Origin: CAJBVW01 sp964457335
GTDB taxonomy: Bacteria > Myxococcota_A > UBA796 > SXON01
Reading direction: 5' to 3'
DNA length: 64,000 bases
Assembly (NCBI GenBank): GCA_964457335.1
Contig: CAYWGD010000018.1
Coordinates: 20,487 to 84,486, forward strand
Shown here: positions 50,524 through 59,230 of the stretch, piece after piece
How positions within the stretch are numbered: position 1 is the first letter of the stretch
Layout of the letters: every line of letters starts with the position of its first letter
Program-made: the position numbers and the translations under genes
Notes under the pieces: generated by a model
Database searches by the model: none
Told to the model about the DNA's origin: nothing
What the model saw: only the letters and a program-made list of their open reading frames with translations

Positions 50524-52200
50524 TCAGCCTCCCGTGCAGGTCTCCGGCGCGTCCGGGCGCGCGTCCAGGCACGCGGAGATCCACGCGTGCCGGGCGGCGA
50601 ACCAGCCCTTGAGATCCTCGATCTCGTTCTCCCAGCGGCCGTCCCGCGGCGGGTAGCTCGACCACGCGCGGAAGTTGCGGGTCGCGGCGTCCTCGCCGAT
50701 CTCGGCGACCATCTCGTCGATGACGGCGTGCACGTGCTCGACGGAGAGCTCGGCGGCGAGGAGCTCGCGCCAGCGGGCCCAGTAGGCCTGCCGGTACGCC
50801 GCGTGCTCGAAGAGCCCGCCGTACCAGCCGTAGTCGAACGCCGTGGTGTCCGAGGTGATGTTCGTCGCGTCCCACCACGTCGGGTCCTGGGAGCGGCTGT
50901 CCTCCGCGCCCGCGGCGCGGTCGAAGTCCCAGAGGGGCCCGGCGACGATGGGGCCCTCCCGGTCCTTGTGCATGTACCCGCTCAAGCGGAGCGCATCGGG
51001 GTTCTTGGCGTAGAAGTTCAGGATGTGGTGGTCGATGAAGCTCGCGACGTCGGCGTGCTCCGCGTAGGAGCGCCCGTCGGGCCCGACGCCGTCCGCGGCG
51101 GCCACGGCGTCCGCGAACGCGTCGACGGCGTCCGCGAGGTAGGCGGCCTGCTGCCGCTCGATGTCCTCCTCGCGCGGGTAGACGTACACGAGCGGGTCCG
51201 CGAAGCTGAAGGCGCCCCCGGCCTCGCCGGCCCAGAAGCCCTCCTCGTCCTCGCCGGTGCGGTCGCGCTTGAAGACGTAGCCGCCGGTCACTTCGGGGTA
51301 GCTCACGTCCTCGGGCGCGAGCTTCTCGACGTCCACGCGGTCCGGCGAGCGGCGGATGCGCTCCATGAGCACGTAGACGCCCGCGTAGGCGTCGAGCCCG
51401 ATCGCGTCGCCGCGGGAGGCCTCGAAGAGCTCGACGAAGCGCGTGCGCGGGGCGTAGCGGCCGATCTCGTCGCTGAGCCGGAAGAGGAGCGCGTTCCGCA
51501 GGAAGCTCCGGTCGTAGTCGAGCGGCGCGTAGAGCACCCAGTCGGAGTCGGCGGGCATGCCGAGGAGCGCGCGGTCGGCGTCCGCGTCGTCGGCGTCCCC
51601 GCGGAGCTCGAGCGCGTAGGAGTGCTTCGGCTCGTACGAGGTGCTCGACCCGCGCACCCGCAGGCCCGCGCGCGCGCTCGTCGCGGCCGCGCCGAGGAGC
51701 GACACGTCGGCGCCGCCGCCGTCGTGCACCTGGAGCGCGATCTCCGCGTAGTCGTCCTCGCGGTCGGCGCCCGCGCCGTCGGTCCAGGCCACGACCAGGG
51801 GGAGCCGCGAGGTGAAGCCGACGACCTCGTCCTCCAGCGCGAGGTAGCTGGCGGAGGCGTAGGTGGAGAGCGCGCCGTCGGTGACGAACACGCGGACCTC
51901 GGCGCTCGCGTCCAGCGTGATCGGGGCGGTCCACGCCCGGCCGGTGGTGGGGTCGGAGCCGTCGGTCGTGTAGCGCGCGGTCTCGCCGGGCTCGAGCGCG
52001 AGGTCCACCGTGACCGAGCGGGTGAACGTGCCGGCCGGCGGGTCGAAGCTGACGACGGGCGCGGTGGGCGCGGGGTTCTCGCCCACGTCCTCCACTGAGT
52101 CGGCCGGAGCGGTGTCCGCGTCGGTGTCGCGGGGCGGGCGCGGGTCGTCACCGACGGAGACCGACCCGCTCTGGCAGGCGAGCAGCGCGAGGACGAGCAT
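50524..52200 (-). CDS. CotH-family protein, lipoprotein, with chitobiase-like beta domain
   Basis: 558 residues. Short lipoprotein signal MLVLALLAC with no alternative upstream start. After an acidic linker there is a chitobiase/Ig-like domain (ARYTTDGSDPTTGRAW), then a CotH-type kinase fold: LRVRGSSTSYEPKHSYALEL, DSDWVLYAPLDYDRSFLRN, IGRYAPRTRFVELF, YAGVYVLMERIR, GPLWDFDRAAGA. CotH proteins are secreted or surface atypical kinases. A role on the cell surface or on spore-like structures is possible. Confidence 0.88.
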   Translation of the reverse strand: MLVLALLACQSGSVSVGDDPRPPRDTDADTAPADSVEDVGENPAPTAPVVSFDPPAGTFTRSVTVDLALEPGETARYTTDGSDPTTGRAWTAPITLDASAEVRVFVTDGALSTYASASYLALEDEVVGFTSRLPLVVAWTDGAGADREDDYAEIALQVHDGGGADVSLLGAAATSARAGLRVRGSSTSYEPKHSYALELRGDADDADADRALLGMPADSDWVLYAPLDYDRSFLRNALLFRLSDEIGRYAPRTRFVELFEASRGDAIGLDAYAGVYVLMERIRRSPDRVDVEKLAPEDVSYPEVTGGYVFKRDRTGEDEEGFWAGEAGGAFSFADPLVYVYPREEDIERQQAAYLADAVDAFADAVAAADGVGPDGRSYAEHADVASFIDHHILNFYAKNPDALRLSGYMHKDREGPIVAGPLWDFDRAAGAEDSRSQDPTWWDATNITSDTTAFDYGWYGGLFEHAAYRQAYWARWRELLAAELSVEHVHAVIDEMVAEIGEDAATRNFRAWSSYPPRDGRWENEIEDLKGWFAARHAWISACLDARPDAPETCTGG

Positions 52201-52292
52201 GGGCCTCCCGGACGAACGGACGTAACGCGAGCGTGACAGCCAGGGTCGCGTGTGTTCGACGCTGCCGGGCGGCGCGCGAGGTCGAGGTGTGA

Positions 52293-53240
52293 CTACTCCG
52301 GCCCCGCCGACGTGAAGCGCATCGCCACCAGCACGCCCGCGGGGGCGCTGAGCGCGGCATCCTGGTCGTCACCGGCGAGGTTCAGCCAGGGCTGCGCGAC
52401 GAGCATCACGCGGTCGGAGAACCGGTACGCGGCCATCGCGTACACGCTCGTCACCAGCGAGCTCGTCGACGCGGGCGTCGTCCCCGGGTCCTCGCAGTCC
52501 TTCGATCCGTCCTCCCAGGACGTGCACGACCAGGTCACCACGTCGCGCCCGAAGAACACCGGCATCGTCTGGACCGCAACGCCGCCGCCGAACGACGCCG
52601 GGCCCACGTCGCCGTGTACGCCCGCGCCGAGGCGCGCGGCCCACTGCAGCCGCGCGCTCCGCTCGACGTCGCCCCACTCGTCGACCTCCGTCGTGCGAGG
52701 CGCCTGCTCCGAGTAGTACGTCGTGATCGAGGAGATCGACTCGCGCCGCTCGTAGGGGGCGTTCACGATGTCCGCCTCGAGCGACGTGACGAAGCGCACG
52801 TTCTCGCCGAGCTTCGGCCCGAAGCGCATCTGGAGCGAGCCGCGGCCCAGCCAGTCCGCGTCGAGCCGGGTGAGGTGCTGCGAGGAGCGGTTGGCGAGCG
52901 CGAGCGGGGAGGCGTCCCCCGACGCGCCGAGCTCGAACCAGTCGTTCACGCCCACGGACACGCGCCCGCCCATCCAGTCGCCGGCGGTCCACTGGCCGGG
53001 GCCGCCCTCCATCGGCGTGCGGAGGGGCGACTGGAAGTACGCGCCGGTCCCGCTGGCCTCGATCGTCACGCGGCCCGCGGGCGCGAGCGGCCCGGCGGCA
53101 GCGGGCCCGCGCGCGGCCGGCACCGCGGTGTTCTGCGTGACGACGCGGGTGTACTCGGTCTGCTCGACGCGGCGGTTGCCGGAAAAGCAGGCGAGGCTCC
53201 AGGCGGCGAGGAACGGGACGACGAGGCGGAGGGGCCGCAT
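52293..53240 (-). CDS. lipoprotein with outer-membrane barrel-like features
   Basis: 315 residues. Signal MRPLRLVVPFLAAWSLAC with lipobox SLAC. The mature part is Gly/aromatic-rich with alternating strands (RVSVGVNDWFELGASG, NVRFVTSLEADIVNAPYE, LQWAARLGAGVHGDVG, VYAMAAYRFSDRVMLVAQPW) consistent with a beta barrel in the outer membrane. Two Cys in TWSCTSWEDGSKDCE could form a disulfide loop. Family not recognised. The 92 bp upstream of the CotH gene start separates the two. Confidence 0.72.
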   Translation of the reverse strand: MRPLRLVVPFLAAWSLACFSGNRRVEQTEYTRVVTQNTAVPAARGPAAAGPLAPAGRVTIEASGTGAYFQSPLRTPMEGGPGQWTAGDWMGGRVSVGVNDWFELGASGDASPLALANRSSQHLTRLDADWLGRGSLQMRFGPKLGENVRFVTSLEADIVNAPYERRESISSITTYYSEQAPRTTEVDEWGDVERSARLQWAARLGAGVHGDVGPASFGGGVAVQTMPVFFGRDVVTWSCTSWEDGSKDCEDPGTTPASTSSLVTSVYAMAAYRFSDRVMLVAQPWLNLAGDDQDAALSAPAGVLVAMRFTSAGPE

Positions 53241-53314
53241 CGAGCGAGGATAGCCGGGCGTTCCCGGACCCGCTCGGGCTCCGCCCACGGTCCGCCACGT
53301 TAGGAGCCCGCCCC

Positions 53315-54214
53315 ATGCGACGCCCCCCGCCCAAGCCCGGTGCCGATCCGAACCGCTCCGACCGCCGCTCCGAAGGGGGGCGCTCCGGAGGGGGGCGCTC
53401 CGGACGGGCACCCGAGCCGCCGACGGCCCTCCGCGGCACGCCGCCGCCGCAGCGCGGAGCGGCTGCCCCGAGGCCCGCGGAGCTCCCGCCCGTGCGCGGG
53501 GACCGCCTCGAAGGCCGCAACGTCGTCGTCGAGGCCCTGGAGCGCGGCCGGCGGCCGGTCCGGACCATCTGGCTCGACGCGGGCGCGCGCCCGGACGACA
53601 AGGTGACGCGCATCCTCGCGCTCGCCGGCGACCGCGTGAAGCGCGTCGAGCGCACGCTGCTCGACCGCATGAGCCTCACCGGCGTGCACAACGGCGTCAT
53701 CGCCGAGGCCGACCCGTTGCCCGAGCCGAGCGTGCGGGAGCTGCTCGAGGAGCGCGAGCCCTTCCTCGTGCTCATCGACGAGGTCCAGTACGAGCACAAC
53801 CTCGGCGCCGTGCTCCGGAGCGCGTTGGGCGCGGGTGTCACCGGCGTGGTCATCCCCACCCAACGTGGGAAGGGGCTGACACCCGTCGTCCAACGGGTGA
53901 GCATGGGCGGCGCGGAGGCCGTGCCCGTCACGCGCGCGGGCATCTCCTCGGCGCTCGCGGACATCCGGCGCGCGGGTGTGCGCGTCATCGGGGCCGACAT
54001 GGACGGCGCGCCCCCCTGGGAGCTCGATCTCACCGGGCCGCTGGCGTTCGTGCTCGGCGGCGAGGACAAGGGGCTGACCGACCCCGTCCGCAAGCGCTGC
54101 GACGCCATCGCGGGCATCCCGCTCGCGGGCGGGCTCCAGTCGCTCAACGTGAGCGTCACGGCGGGGATCCTGCTCTTCGAGCGGGTGCGGCAGGTGGCGG
54201 CGAAGAAGGGGTAG
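53315..54214 (+). CDS. SpoU/TrmH-family 2'-O-methyltransferase (RlmB-like)
   Basis: 299 residues. The first 60 residues are a basic, low-complexity Gly/Arg/Ser/Pro tail with two GGRSG units encoded by a perfect 15-bp duplication (53375-53404). Then a short SpoU-substrate-binding-like domain (GRNVVVEALERGRRP) and the knotted SPOUT domain: LIDEVQYEHNLGAVLRSA, FVLGGEDKGLTD, LQSLNVSVTAGILLFE. It methylates a ribose in 23S rRNA or tRNA. The N-terminal tail probably helps RNA binding. The exact site is unknown. Confidence 0.92.
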   Translation: MRRPPPKPGADPNRSDRRSEGGRSGGGRSGRAPEPPTALRGTPPPQRGAAAPRPAELPPVRGDRLEGRNVVVEALERGRRPVRTIWLDAGARPDDKVTRILALAGDRVKRVERTLLDRMSLTGVHNGVIAEADPLPEPSVRELLEEREPFLVLIDEVQYEHNLGAVLRSALGAGVTGVVIPTQRGKGLTPVVQRVSMGGAEAVPVTRAGISSALADIRRAGVRVIGADMDGAPPWELDLTGPLAFVLGGEDKGLTDPVRKRCDAIAGIPLAGGLQSLNVSVTAGILLFERVRQVAAKKG

Positions 54215-54288
54215 GGGAGCGAGGGGCGCACCCGAGCACCCCCGCGCTCGGGATCGCCGGGCCGCGCGCGTGTGCCTACGTCGCATCC

Positions 54289-55131
<843 letters not shown>

Positions 55132-55149
55132 GGCGCGGGCCGACGGGGG

Positions 55150-55188
55150 CGAGAGGACGTGCGAGGCGGGTGCGATGCCGTCCTCTCG
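55150..55188. terminator. stem-loop after the zinc peptidase gene
   Basis: Perfect 10-bp arms CGAGAGGACG (55150-55159) and CGTCCTCTCG (55179-55188) with a 19-nt loop, 18 nt after the stop. Likely intrinsic-like terminator without a T-run; it is separate from the larger repeat that follows. Confidence 0.5.
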
Positions 55189-55203
55189 GGAGAGGAGAGC
55201 ACC

Positions 55204-55385
55204 CGAATACGACACGCGCGGTCAGGAGCGGCACCGAATACGACAAACGTCGCTCCTACGTGCGGCGGGAGACCGTGCCCACACGATGGAACGCCGGGTT
55301 TTTCGGAGCGCTCCGGGTGGTCCGAGCGGCGAACACGGACTTTTGTCGTACTCGGTGCCGCTCCTGGAGCGGCGTGTCGTGTTCG
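55204..55385. repeat. nested long inverted repeat (182 nt), unknown mobile or structured RNA element
   Basis: Outer arms 55204-55217 (CGAATACGACACGC) and 55372-55385 pair over 14 bp with one T-G wobble. After a symmetric 5-nt internal loop, inner arms 55223-55247 and 55342-55366 pair over 25 bp with a single mismatch. The centre is a 94-nt apical region with a further palindrome (GGAGCGCTCC). The 11-nt word CGAATACGACA occurs twice as a direct repeat on the left (55204, 55235) and its complement, slightly changed, twice on the right. Candidates: REPIN/MITE-like element, structured ncRNA, or paired protein-binding sites. Confidence 0.8.
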
Positions 55386-55432
55386 AGGGCGTTCCTGCCG
55401 GGGAGGCGGCCTGATCGAGGGCCCGCCCCCGA

Positions 55433-56734
55433 TCAGTACGCGACGGCCTTCAGCACGTTCGCGGGCGACGGGTCGCGCTCCCACGCCGCGATCACGTCGA
55501 GGGCGGGCGAGCGGCCCGACCCGGCCACGGCTCGTAGGGGCTCGAGCAGCGCGAGGTCCTCGCCGATGGCGCGGAGGCCCTTCGCGGCGATCTCGACCGC
55601 GTCCCGGGCCCAGCCCGCGGCTTCCCGGGTGCCGTACCGCGCGGCGAGCCCGCTGCGGGCGCCGGCGAGGTGCCGCTCCTCGGGGGTGCCCTCGGTGGCG
55701 ACGAAGGCGTCCGCGAGCGCGACGGCCTCGTCCAGCGCCCCGTAGAGGAGCCCGGTCCAGAACGCGCAGAACGCCACGGCGAGGTCGACGCTCACGGCGT
55801 CGGCGCCGCGGATCTCGATGGTGCGCTTGACCCGCACCTCGGGGAACACGCTCGTCTGGTGGAGCGTCCAGTCCGCCTCGGTGGGGAACACGCCGTCGAT
55901 GCCGTGGTCCATCCAGCGTCGGAACGTGACGCCGTTGGCCGGCCGCCACTCCCCGCCCGGCTTGTAGAACATCATCGGCGTGTCGAGCAGGTAGTCGATC
56001 CAGCGCGCGTGCGTGTAGCCGGCGCGGACGGCCGCGGGGAAGCCGGTGCGCGCGGGGTCGGTGCGCGTCCACACGTAGCCGCGGTACGACGCGAAGCCCG
56101 TGAGCTTGCCCTCGGAGAGCGGTGAGTTCGCGAACAGCGCGGTGTTCAGCGGGCCGAGCGCCTGGGCGACGTGGAACTTCCGCGCGCAGTCGGCCTCGTC
56201 GGCGTAGTCGAAGTTCGCCTGGACCGAGCAGGTGCCCTTCATCATCCAGTGGGCGAGCTCGCCGTGCTGCGGGAGGTACTCGCGCATCACCGCGTAGCGG
56301 CCCTTCGGCACGAAGCGGATGTCGGCGATCCGGGCGTAGGGCGTGAGCCCGCACGCGATCCAGTGGAGATCGTGCCCACGGGCGATGTCGACGAGCATGT
56401 CGCGGTTGCGACGGAGCTCGGTCGCGAGGTCCTCGAGCCGGGAGAAGGGCGCGCCCGAGAGCTCGACCTGCCCGCCCGGCTCCAGCGTGATGCTGGCGCC
56501 GTCCCCGGCGCACTCCACCGGGTTCTCCCCCTCGTACTTCTTCTTCCAGCCCGTCCGCTCCGCGAGCTGCTCGACGATCCAGCGGATGCCGTCCGGATCG
56601 TGGTAGTCGACGGCCCGACCGTCTCCGCGGACGACCGCTCGTTCGTACTCTCCACCCACGAGCCACCGCTCGCGCGGAGTGCCGTAGGAGCGGTAGGAGG
56701 CGAGGAGCGCGTCCAGGGTGATGCGGTCGGGCAC
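55433..56734 (-). CDS. gshA: glutamate-cysteine ligase, plant/proteobacterial (GCS2) type
   Basis: 433 residues. Family blocks include WLVGGEYERAVVRGDG, GIRWIVEQLAERTGWKKKYE, GASITLEPGGQVELSGAPF, MMKGTCSVQANFDYADEADC, ALFANSPLSEGKLTGFASYR and RTIEIRGADAVSVDLAVAFC. It joins glutamate and cysteine, the first step of glutathione (or ergothioneine-type thiol) synthesis, using ATP in the cytoplasm. GTG 56734 gives the normal start. No gshB is present in the window. It is divergent from the thioredoxin-like lipoprotein gene. Confidence 0.93.
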   Translation of the reverse strand: MPDRITLDALLASYRSYGTPRERWLVGGEYERAVVRGDGRAVDYHDPDGIRWIVEQLAERTGWKKKYEGENPVECAGDGASITLEPGGQVELSGAPFSRLEDLATELRRNRDMLVDIARGHDLHWIACGLTPYARIADIRFVPKGRYAVMREYLPQHGELAHWMMKGTCSVQANFDYADEADCARKFHVAQALGPLNTALFANSPLSEGKLTGFASYRGYVWTRTDPARTGFPAAVRAGYTHARWIDYLLDTPMMFYKPGGEWRPANGVTFRRWMDHGIDGVFPTEADWTLHQTSVFPEVRVKRTIEIRGADAVSVDLAVAFCAFWTGLLYGALDEAVALADAFVATEGTPEERHLAGARSGLAARYGTREAAGWARDAVEIAAKGLRAIGEDLALLEPLRAVAGSGRSPALDVIAAWERDPSPANVLKAVAY

Positions 56735-56824
56735 GGGGGACCTCTTCGGAAAATGTCGGGCCCCGTCACTCGGACGCAACCCCCCGTCAAGCGCGGATAT
56801 AGTAGGGCCCGAGGTCAGGACACA

Positions 56825-57415
56825 ATGTTGCTCGCTCGTCTCTTCCCCGTCGCCCTCGTCGCGTGCATCCCGGTGCTCACGAGCCCGCCGGGATCCAAGG
56901 ACGACGCGGGCCCCTGGCTCGCGCCCGAGAACAGCTGGGGCCTCTGCGACGGGCCGCCGGAGGGGTTCGAGGGAGAAGGCCTCTCGGTCGGCGAGGTCGC
57001 GCCCGACTTCCGCCTCCTGGACCAGCACGGCGCCGAGGTGTCGCTCTGGCAGTTCCACGGCTGCCCGGTGGTGCTCGACTTCTCGACGATGTGGTGCGCC
57101 CCCTGCGCCGAGCTCGCGGAGGACGCGCAGGCGCTCGCGGACGACTACGAGGACATCGGGCTCGTCTACCTGACGGTCATGCCGCAGGACACGGGCTCCG
57201 AGCCGCCGGACCAGGACGAGCTCATGGACTGGAGCGAGGACTTCGAGCTCGCCGAGCCGATCCTCTCGGACGACGAGGGCTACACCTACCAGCTCGTGAC
57301 GGGCGGCCGGGGCTTCCCGGCGGTGCTCCTCATCGACCAGGACAGCGTCGTGGTCGAGGACGTCACGGTGGTCACCGACGAGGGCATCCGCGCGGCGATC
57401 GACGGGCAGTTCTGA
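56825..57415 (+). CDS. thioredoxin-like (TlpA/AhpC-TSA-type) lipoprotein
   Basis: 196 residues. Signal MLLARLFPVALVAC with lipobox VAC. The thioredoxin fold begins at VGEVAPDFRLLDQHGAEVSL and has the redox motif DFSTMWCAPCAELAEDA (CxxC), then GLVYLTVMPQDTG and the cis-Pro region GGRGFPAVLLIDQD. Likely an envelope disulfide or thiol reductant. The stop TGA overlaps the next ATG by one base (TGATG). Confidence 0.93.
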   Translation: MLLARLFPVALVACIPVLTSPPGSKDDAGPWLAPENSWGLCDGPPEGFEGEGLSVGEVAPDFRLLDQHGAEVSLWQFHGCPVVLDFSTMWCAPCAELAEDAQALADDYEDIGLVYLTVMPQDTGSEPPDQDELMDWSEDFELAEPILSDDEGYTYQLVTGGRGFPAVLLIDQDSVVVEDVTVVTDEGIRAAIDGQF

Positions 57416-58425
57416 TGCACGCCGCCCTGGCGTTGCTCCTCGTCGGCTGCGAGCCCGAGGAGAAGGACACCGGCGAGCCGCCGCCGCCTCCGATCGTGGG
57501 CGACGTGACGGTGCAGGGCCAGGCCGGCTGGGACCCGATCACGACGGACCGCTCCGACGACGTCGTCGCCGCGCCCACCGTCGTCGACGCCGCGGGGGGC
57601 GAGCGCCCCTACGTCGAGCTGACCGATCGCGACGGCGCGGTGCTCGCCTGGGTGCCCGCGACCGACCTCGAGCCGGGCGCGTACACCGCCTCGGGGCCCG
57701 ACGGCGTCGACGAGCCCGTCGAGGTGCCGTTCGACGTGCTCCCGTACGGGGTCGACCCGGGCTTCGACGCGGCGAACGTCGTCGGGAAGGTCTGGGTGGG
57801 CGTCAAGGACAGCGGCCTCGGCGTGCAGCCCGGCGGCATCGGCGGCCTCGGGCCCACCTACGCGGACGCGTTCCGCCTCGAGATCCTGTCCGCCGGCGAC
57901 GACGGCGCCCCGTTCCGCGTCGCGTGGAGCTACGAGGGCCTCGAGTGCCTGCTCCTGGAGGGCACGGGCACGCTCACCCCCGAGGGGCTCCTCACGTGGT
58001 CCGAGGCGGCCCGGGACGCGCCGACGGTGCCGGAGCCCTCGGGGCTGCGGGACCTCTGGCTCCGCGTCGGTTTCCTCGCCGACGGCTCGGCCGCCGGCGG
58101 GGCGGAGGGCGGCTTCGCGCTCGACCTCGCGCCGGTGTCCGCCTACGCGGAGGACGACGTCTGCGGGACGCTCCAGGCGCTCGGCGGCCGCTGCTTCGAC
58201 TGCGTCGGCACGGGCGCGGAGAGCTGCGCCACGCTGCAGTTCCACGCCGTCACGCTGGCCCCGACGGACGGCACCCTCGACGGGCTCCCGCCCTGCGAGC
58301 TCGACCTGCGCGAGGCCGGCCCGGCGCTCTCCTGCGACGGCGGCGTCTGCGCGATCGGCGTGTTCCCGCCGTTCCTGCTCTTCGCGGCCCGGCGGAGGCG
58401 GAAGGACGCTACTCCACCCGCTTGA
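57415..58425 (+). CDS. lipoprotein that also has a MYXO-CTERM-like tail
   Basis: 336 residues. ATG 57415 gives the short lipoprotein signal MHAALALLLVGC. The mature part has a beta-rich body (DVTVQGQAGWDPITTDRSDD, NVVGKVWVGVKDSGLG, FRLEILSAGDDGAPFRV) and pairs of Cys in GTLQALGGRCFDCVGTGAES-type spacing. The C-terminus reads GGVCAIGVFPPFLLFAARRRR, i.e. Cys, hydrophobic run and Arg cluster. Carrying both a lipobox and a CTERM tail is unusual and would place both ends near membranes. Function unknown. The last 17 nt overlap the convergent PPIase gene end. Confidence 0.8.
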   Translation: MHAALALLLVGCEPEEKDTGEPPPPPIVGDVTVQGQAGWDPITTDRSDDVVAAPTVVDAAGGERPYVELTDRDGAVLAWVPATDLEPGAYTASGPDGVDEPVEVPFDVLPYGVDPGFDAANVVGKVWVGVKDSGLGVQPGGIGGLGPTYADAFRLEILSAGDDGAPFRVAWSYEGLECLLLEGTGTLTPEGLLTWSEAARDAPTVPEPSGLRDLWLRVGFLADGSAAGGAEGGFALDLAPVSAYAEDDVCGTLQALGGRCFDCVGTGAESCATLQFHAVTLAPTDGTLDGLPPCELDLREAGPALSCDGGVCAIGVFPPFLLFAARRRRKDATPPA

Positions 58426-59230
58426 GCAGGTGGAAGCCCCGCGGCGACTCCACGACGCCGCTCGCGGCGCCGATGTCGAGGTCGAACGCGGTCTTGTCGA
58501 GGTCCGCGGCGAGCTGGCCCTTGGAGAACCAGCCGAGGTCGCCGCCGTCGTCCTTGAGCGGGCCGTCGGAGTACTTCCGGACGAGCTCGTCCCAGCTCTC
58601 GCCGGCCGCGAGCTTCGCCACGACCTCGTCCATGCGCTTGCGCGCGTCGTCCTTGGACCGCGAGATCCCCGCGGGCGCGCGCTCGGCGCCCGCCCAGGAC
58701 ACGAGCAGGTGCTTGGCGTGCACCTCCGCCAGGGGGTCGCGGCGGATCACGTGGTAGCCGAACGGCGACTCCACGACCTCGCTGACCTGCCCGACGGGCA
58801 GCGCCGCGACGGCCTTCTCGAAGGGCTCCACCATGGTGCCCTTCATGAAGCCGCCGAGCGACCCGCCGCGGGGGCCGGTGGAGTCGTCGGAGTAGGCCTT
58901 GGCGACCTCCGCGAAGTCCTCGCCGGCGGCGATCCGGGTGCGGACCTCCTCGGCGCGGGCCCGGGCCTCCTCCTTCGTGCGCGTTACGCCCGGGAGCGCG
59001 TTCACCGCGCCGGCGTAGGACACGAGCACGTGGCTGGCGGCCATGCGGTCGGTGGTCGTGGCGGGGACGCGGGGCATCTCGGGGGCGGCGGCGGACGGCG
59101 ACGCGACCGCGGCGCCCACGGCCGGCACCTCCGGCGGGGGCACGGTGGGGAGCTCCGGCGGCATGTTGCCGGGCTTGTCGCCCGAGCAGGCGGCCACGAC
59201 GAGCGCGAGCAGCAGGAGAGTACGGCTCAT
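58409..59230 (-). CDS. lipoprotein with two parvulin (rotamase) domains
   Basis: 273 residues. Signal MSRTLLLLALVVAAC, lipobox VAAC. Two tandem PpiC-type domains: ASHVLVSYAGAVNALPGVTR with PRGGSLGGFMKGTMVEPF and GYHVIRR in the first; HAKHLLVSWAGAERAPAGIS with DDGGDLGWFSKGQLAADL and GFHLLKRVE in the second. A periplasmic folding helper of the SurA/PpiD/PrsA style but without their chaperone domains. The ATG overlaps the upstream stop as ATGA, coupling it to the amidohydrolase lipoprotein. Confidence 0.93.
   Translation of the reverse strand: MSRTLLLLALVVAACSGDKPGNMPPELPTVPPPEVPAVGAAVASPSAAAPEMPRVPATTTDRMAASHVLVSYAGAVNALPGVTRTKEEARARAEEVRTRIAAGEDFAEVAKAYSDDSTGPRGGSLGGFMKGTMVEPFEKAVAALPVGQVSEVVESPFGYHVIRRDPLAEVHAKHLLVSWAGAERAPAGISRSKDDARKRMDEVVAKLAAGESWDELVRKYSDGPLKDDGGDLGWFSKGQLAADLDKTAFDLDIGAASGVVESPRGFHLLKRVE

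Larger units (their letters stand above)
55132..55432. other. 301-bp gene-free region carrying a hairpin and a large nested inverted repeat
   Basis: Lies between the convergent ends of the zinc peptidase gene (stop 55131) and the glutamate-cysteine ligase gene (stop 55433). It holds a 10-bp perfect stem (55150-55188) and the nested inverted repeat at 55204-55385 described separately. No open frame here shows a recognisable domain, RBS or codon pattern. The only long frames read through the repeats and echo each other. Confidence 0.8.
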
